Assembly (NCBI RefSeq): GCF_012911025.1
Contig: NZ_WUEI01000001.1
Location: 62,001 to 126,000 of the forward strand
From: Azoarcus sp. TTM-91
Lineage (GTDB): Bacteria > Pseudomonadota > Gammaproteobacteria > Burkholderiales > Rhodocyclaceae
Reading direction: 5' to 3'
Length of the DNA stretch: 64,000 nt
Part shown: positions 59,627-64,000 of the stretch, piece by piece
How positions within the stretch are numbered: the stretch's first letter is position 1
Layout of the letters: every line of letters starts with the position of its first letter
Position numbers and translations under genes: made by a program
Notes under the pieces: model-generated
Databases searched by the model: none
What the model saw: only the letters and a program-made list of their open reading frames with translations
Told to the model about the DNA's origin: nothing

Positions 59627-62600
59627 ATGTCCGCCGACGCCAAAGACAGCATCCGCATTCGCGGAGCGCGCCAGAACAACCTCCGCAACCTTTCCCTGGA
59701 CTTGTCGCTGAACCGCCTGACGGTGGTCACCGGCGTGTCCGGCTCGGGCAAGTCCTCGCTGGTGTTCGACACCCTCTACGCCGAGGGCCAGCGCCGCTAC
59801 GTCGAAACCTTCTCGCCCTACGCGCGCCAGTTCCTGGACCGCATGGACAAGCCGCAGGTGGACCGCATCGAAGGCGTGCCGCCGGCCATCGCCATCGACC
59901 AGACCAACCCGGTGCGCACCTCGCGCTCCACCGTCGGCACCATGACCGAGCTGGCGGACCACTTCAAGCTGCTCTACGCCCGCAGCGCCCATCTGCACTG
60001 CCGCCGCTGCGGCGAGCCGGTGCGGCGCGACACTCCGGCCAGCATCGCCGCCGACCTGGCGGCGCGCTGCGAGGCGGCGGGCGATCCGCGGCTGGCGATG
60101 TGCTTCCCGGTGACGGTGCCGAAGAACTTCAGCGAGGACGAAGTCACCGCCCTGCTCAACGCCCAGGGCTACACCCGCATCCACAACCGCGAGTCCGGCT
60201 CCGACGGCGACGTGCTGCAAGTGGTGCAGGACCGCTTCCGCCTCTCCGGCGCCGACCCGGCCCGCCTCGGCGAAGCACTGGAAACGGCGCTGCAGCGTGG
60301 CCACGGCCGGCTGGCGGTGTTCGCCAGCGGCGACGGCGTGGCCGGCGGAGAGGCCAGCTGGCGCTACTCCACCGACCTGCACTGCGCGCCCTGCGACATC
60401 CACTACGGCGATCCCACGCCGGCGCTGTTCTCCTTCAACTCGCCCATAGGCGCTTGCGACACCTGCCGTGGTTTCGGCCGCGTCATCGGCGTCGACTTCG
60501 GCCTGGTGATCCCGGACGAATCCAAGACCCTGGCCGAAGGGGCGGTCAAACCCTGGCAGACGCAGAGCTACCGCGAATGCCAGGACGACATGGCGAAGAT
60601 GGCCAAGAAGTACGGCGTCGCCATGAACATCCCTTTTCGCGATCTGCCGCCGGAGCACCGCCAGTGGGTGCTGGAGGGCGATCCGGAATGGAAGAGCTGG
60701 GAATCCTCCTGGCCGCGGCGCTGGTACGGCGTGCGCCACTTCTTCGACTGGCTGGAGACCAAGGCCTACAAGATGCACATCCGGGTGCTGCTGTCGCGCT
60801 ACCGCAGCTACACCGAATGCCCCGCCTGCCACGGCGCCCGGCTGAAGCCGGAAGCCCTGCTGTGGCGCCTGCCGGTGCCCGGCGGCGAAGGCGGCCGCGG
60901 CCTCGCCGTCCATGAACTGTTCGGCCTGCCGGTGGACAGGGTGCGTACCGCGGTGGCGGCGCTGGCGCTGCCGGAAGCCGGCGCCGACGAGGCTACCGAG
61001 CTGGTGCTGGGCGAAATCCGCAGCCGCATCGACTACCTCGCCGATGTCGGCCTCGGCTACCTCACGCTGGACCGCCAGTCGCGCACCCTGTCCGGCGGCG
61101 AAGTGCAGCGCATCAACCTCACCACCGCGCTCGGCACCTCGCTGGTGAACACCTTGTTCGTGCTCGACGAACCGTCCATCGGCCTGCATCCGCGCGACAT
61201 CGGCCGCATCCTCGGCGTGATGACCCGGCTGCGCGACGCCGGCAACACCCTGGTGGTGGTGGAGCACGACCCGCAACTGATGGTGGCCGCCGATGAACTG
61301 CTGGAGATCGGCCCCGGCCCCGGCGAGCGTGGCGGCAACATCGTCGCCCGCGGCACACCGGCGGAAATCGCCGCCGATCCCGCCTCGGTCACCGGCCCCT
61401 GGCTGGCCGGGCGCAAGAAGATAGACGTCTCCCGCCCGCCGCGGCCGGTGGCGGACGACACCCCGCGGCTGATCCTGGCCGGCGCCTCGGAGCACAACCT
61501 CAAGGCGCTCACCGTCGCCTTCCCGCTGCAGCGCCTGGTCTGCCTCACCGGTGTATCCGGCTCCGGCAAATCCACCCTGATACAGGACGTGCTCTACCCG
61601 GCGCTGGCCAAGCACTTCGGCGAAGGCGCCGAAGCGCCGGGCGCCTTCGAGCGGCTGGAAGGCGCGGATAAGCTGCGCGGCGTGGTCATGGTGGACCAGT
61701 CGCCCATCGGCAAGAGCTCCCGCTCCAACCCGGTGAGCTACGTCGGCGCCTGGGACCCCATCCGCAACCTGTTCGCCGGCTTGGCCGAGGCCAAGGAGCG
61801 CGGCTACACCCCCGGCACCTTCAGCTTCAACTCCGGCGACGGCCGCTGCCCCACCTGCACCGGCTCAGGCTTCGAGCATGTGGAGATGCAGTTCCTGTCC
61901 GACGTCTGGCTGCGCTGCCCGGACTGCGAAGGCAAGCGCTACCGGCCGGAAGTGCTGGAGCTGCAATGGCGCGAGCGCTCGGTGGCCGAGGTGCTGGAGA
62001 TGACGGTGCGCGAGGCGCTGGATTTCTTCGCCGACCAGCCCAAGGTGCTGGCCGCGCTGGCGCCGCTGGCGGACGTTGGCCTGGACTATCTGCGCCTGGG
62101 CCAGCCGGTGCCCACGCTGTCCGGCGGCGAGGCCCAGCGCCTCAAGCTCGCCGGCCATCTCGCCGAAGCGGCGCAGAAGAAGGGCAAGAAGAGCAGTGGC
62201 AAGGAAGCGCAAGGCGGCCTGCTGTTCCTGTTCGATGAACCCACCACCGGCCTGCACTTCGAGGACGTCGCCACCCTGCTGGGCGCTTTCGGCAAGCTGC
62301 TGGAGGCGGGCAACTCGCTGATCGTCATCGAGCACAACCTCGACGTGATCGCCGCCGCCGACTGGATCATCGACCTCGGCCCCGAGGGCGGCGACGCCGG
62401 CGGCGGCATCGTGGTGGATGGTCCGCCGGAGGTGGTGCGGGAGCACAAGACCTCCCACACCGGCGCCGCGCTACGCGACTACGCCGCCGAGCTCGCCCGC
62501 ACCCGGCGCAAGGCCCTGCCCAAGGCGGCGGAAAAGCGCGCCAGCTACCGGCCGGTGGCGGCGCCGGCGATCGAGATCCGTCATGCCCGCGAGCACAACC

Positions 62601-64000
62601 TCAAGAACGTCTCGCTGCAGATCCCGCGCGACAAGTTCACCGTGATCACCGGCCTGTCCGGCTCCGGCAAGTCCACCCTGGCCTTCGACATCGTCTTCGG
62701 CGAGGGCCAGCGCCGCTACCTGGAGTCGCTCAACGCCTACGCCCGCCAGTTCGTGCAGCCGGCCAGCCGGCCGGATGTGGACGGCCTGTTCGGCATTCCG
62801 CCCACGGTGGCCATCGAACAGCGCACCAGCCGTGGCGGGCGCAAGAGCACGGTGGCCACGCTCACCGAAATCCATCCCTTCCTGCGCCTGCTCTACGTCA
62901 AGCTCGGCACCCAGTACTGCCCTACCTGCGACGTGCCGGTGACGCCGCAGAGCTTCGAAGCCATCGTCGCCCAGCTGATGCGCGACTACCGTGGCCAGTC
63001 CATCGAACTGCTGGCGCCGCTGGTGGTGAACCGCAAGGGCCTGTACACCGACCTCGCCAAGTGGGCACGCGGCAAGGGCTACGAGCAGCTGCGGGTGGAT
63101 GGCGAATACCTGCCCACCGCCAAGTGGCCGCGGCTGGACCGCTACAAGGAACACAACATCGAGCTGCCGGTGGGCATGGTCAAGCTCGCCGCCAACAAGG
63201 AAGCCCTGCTGCGCGAGCGGGTGCATGAGGCGCTGGAGCACGGCAAGGGCGTGCTCAAGGTGGTGGAACTGGGCAAGCTGGGCGCCGCGCCGGTCACCTT
63301 TTCCACCCAGCGCGCCTGCCCCAGCTGCGGCACCGGCTTTCCCGAGCCGGACCCGCGGCTGTTCTCCTACAACGCCAAGCACGGCTGGTGCCCCAGCTGC
63401 TACGGCACCGGCCTGAAAGTAGCCGGCAAGGTGGAAGATCCGGACGCGCTGGACCTCGGCGATGCCGAGGAAACCGTGCACGGCAACGAAGCCTGCCCCG
63501 CCTGCCACGGCGCGCGGCTGAATCCGGTGGCGCGCGCGGTGCGCTTCCGCGACCAGGGCCTGCACCAGCTCGCCGAACTGCCGGTGGACAGGGCCGCCGG
63601 CTTCTTCGCCGCGCTGGAGCTGGCGCCGCGCGAGGCCGACATTGCCCGAGACCTGGTCAGCGAAATCCGCGGCCGGCTGGATTTCCTCCAGCACGTCGGC
63701 CTCGGCTACCTGGCGCTGGATCGCGCCGCGCCCACGCTGTCCGGCGGCGAGGCGCAGCGCATCCGCCTGGCGGCCCAGCTCGGCTCCAACCTGCGCGGGG
63801 TCTGCTACATCCTGGACGAACCCACCATAGGCTTGCATCCGCGCGACAACCGTTTGCTGCTGGACACCCTGGAAGTGCTGCGCGATCGCGGCAACACCCT
63901 GCTGGTGGTGGAGCACGACGAGGACACCATACGCCGCGCCGACCACGTCATCGACCTCGGCCCCGGCGCCGGCGTGCGCGGCGGCCGGGTGGTGGCCGAA
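59627..64000 (+). CDS. uvrA: Tandem (double-length) UvrA excinuclease ATPase, partial at right edge
   Basis: An open frame of 1458 codons reaches the window end with no stop. The first UvrA unit (about residues 1-965) has Walker [10 protein letters not shown] (36-44) and GVSGSGKST (642-650), LSGGE signatures, and zinc-finger cysteine pairs ([33 protein letters not shown]). A second unit starts near 982 with Walker [10 protein letters not shown] (1009-1017) and repeats the plan ([44 protein letters not shown]). A normal UvrA has about 940 residues, so this is a fused duplication. UvrA scans DNA for damage with UvrB. The LexA box upstream suggests SOS control. An ordinary uvrA may exist elsewhere. 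Confidence 0.93.
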   Translation, partial: MSADAKDSIRIRGARQNNLRNLSLDLSLNRLTVVTGVSGSGKSSLVFDTLYAEGQRRYVETFSPYARQFLDRMDKPQVDRIEGVPPAIAIDQTNPVRTSRSTVGTMTELADHFKLLYARSAHLHCRRCGEPVRRDTPASIAADLAARCEAAGDPRLAMCFPVTVPKNFSEDEVTALLNAQGYTRIHNRESGSDGDVLQVVQDRFRLSGADPARLGEALETALQRGHGRLAVFASGDGVAGGEASWRYSTDLHCAPCDIHYGDPTPALFSFNSPIGACDTCRGFGRVIGVDFGLVIPDESKTLAEGAVKPWQTQSYRECQDDMAKMAKKYGVAMNIPFRDLPPEHRQWVLEGDPEWKSWESSWPRRWYGVRHFFDWLETKAYKMHIRVLLSRYRSYTECPACHGARLKPEALLWRLPVPGGEGGRGLAVHELFGLPVDRVRTAVAALALPEAGADEATELVLGEIRSRIDYLADVGLGYLTLDRQSRTLSGGEVQRINLTTALGTSLVNTLFVLDEPSIGLHPRDIGRILGVMTRLRDAGNTLVVVEHDPQLMVAADELLEIGPGPGERGGNIVARGTPAEIAADPASVTGPWLAGRKKIDVSRPPRPVADDTPRLILAGASEHNLKALTVAFPLQRLVCLTGVSGSGKSTLIQDVLYPALAKHFGEGAEAPGAFERLEGADKLRGVVMVDQSPIGKSSRSNPVSYVGAWDPIRNLFAGLAEAKERGYTPGTFSFNSGDGRCPTCTGSGFEHVEMQFLSDVWLRCPDCEGKRYRPEVLELQWRERSVAEVLEMTVREALDFFADQPKVLAALAPLADVGLDYLRLGQPVPTLSGGEAQRLKLAGHLAEAAQKKGKKSSGKEAQGGLLFLFDEPTTGLHFEDVATLLGAFGKLLEAGNSLIVIEHNLDVIAAADWIIDLGPEGGDAGGGIVVDGPPEVVREHKTSHTGAALRDYAAELARTRRKALPKAAEKRASYRPVAAPAIEIRHAREHNLKNVSLQIPRDKFTVITGLSGSGKSTLAFDIVFGEGQRRYLESLNAYARQFVQPASRPDVDGLFGIPPTVAIEQRTSRGGRKSTVATLTEIHPFLRLLYVKLGTQYCPTCDVPVTPQSFEAIVAQLMRDYRGQSIELLAPLVVNRKGLYTDLAKWARGKGYEQLRVDGEYLPTAKWPRLDRYKEHNIELPVGMVKLAANKEALLRERVHEALEHGKGVLKVVELGKLGAAPVTFSTQRACPSCGTGFPEPDPRLFSYNAKHGWCPSCYGTGLKVAGKVEDPDALDLGDAEETVHGNEACPACHGARLNPVARAVRFRDQGLHQLAELPVDRAAGFFAALELAPREADIARDLVSEIRGRLDFLQHVGLGYLALDRAAPTLSGGEAQRIRLAAQLGSNLRGVCYILDEPTIGLHPRDNRLLLDTLEVLRDRGNTLLVVEHDEDTIRRADHVIDLGPGAGVRGGRVVAE

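Noticed and set aside
59039..61615. Long minus-strand frames opposite uvrA (also 62471-63946)
   Set aside because: Antisense shadows of UvrA with compositionally biased translations. The plus-strand frame shows Walker, signature and zinc-finger motifs.
1..64000. CRISPR arrays, tRNA/rRNA genes, insertion sequences, integrases, toxin-antitoxin pairs
   Set aside because: I looked for regularly spaced repeats, transposase motifs, terminal inverted repeats and tRNA-like cloverleaf/CCA features and saw none. Short tRNA or small-RNA genes could be missed by eye.

Overview
The window looks like chromosome of a high-GC betaproteobacterium, most likely Rhodocyclales (Thauera/Azoarcus-like). This is inferred, not computed. 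The grounds are the GC-rich codon use, an EarP/EF-P pair with Arg32 in EF-P, a PEP-CTERM-like exported protein, a TRAP transporter, a sigma54 activator and LysR/Lrp/MarR-type regulators. I see no phage, IS element, CRISPR array, rRNA or tRNA.

Layout. 1-2.7 kb: end of a membrane protein, a DUF2798 protein, a CobB-type sirtuin, and a divergent azoR/HxlR-regulator pair with inverted repeats between them. 3.1-14.3 kb (minus strand): a catabolic locus. It holds a MarR-type regulator and the 5-oxoprolinase subunits pxpB-pxpC-pxpA in one tightly overlapping unit, then a LysR regulator, a D-glutamate-cyclase-family protein (DUF1445), a DctP-DctQ-DctM TRAP transporter, a DUF2848 protein, an amidase and an AllA-like lyase. 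14.4-25.8 kb: an NTF2-like protein, an alpha/beta hydrolase with the complete fluoroacetate-dehalogenase residue set, two YfaP-like (DUF2135) paralogues, a YcaC-type hydrolase, a YtcJ-type amidohydrolase, an MFS exporter, a DMT exporter with a divergent Lrp regulator, and an AcoR-type sigma54 activator. 26-31 kb: an oxidation operon (outer-membrane channel, Tat-exported small subunit, GMC oxidoreductase, aldehyde dehydrogenase). A good -24/-12 promoter and two palindromes lie upstream of it.

31-40 kb: a YfaQ-like (DUF2300) protein, nicotinamide phosphoribosyltransferase, a small MscS channel, and a four-gene overlapping operon. That operon encodes a sterol-desaturase-type hydroxylase, a fatty-acid desaturase, a ketosynthase III fused to a heme-oxygenase-like domain, and an unknown protein. 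It is my best candidate for an undescribed biosynthetic system. A PEP-CTERM-like protein follows. 40.7-49.7 kb: the bacterial alpha2-macroglobulin operon yfaA-yfaT-yfaS and a YfbK-type VWA lipoprotein. With the YfaQ and YfaP genes elsewhere in the window, a dispersed but complete yfa/mag set is present. 49.8-64 kb: housekeeping genes (prfC, retropepsin-like protease, methyltransferase, phosphodiesterase, rdgC, SRPBCC protein, RsuA-type pseudouridine synthase, earP, efp, a helical lipoprotein) and a giant tandem UvrA. The UvrA gene has a LexA-type box upstream and runs off the right edge.

Most operons have start/stop overlaps of 1-4 nt, which implies translational coupling. Start codons were chosen by ribosome binding site, overlap with the upstream stop, and family N-termini. 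GTG and TTG starts are noted where used.
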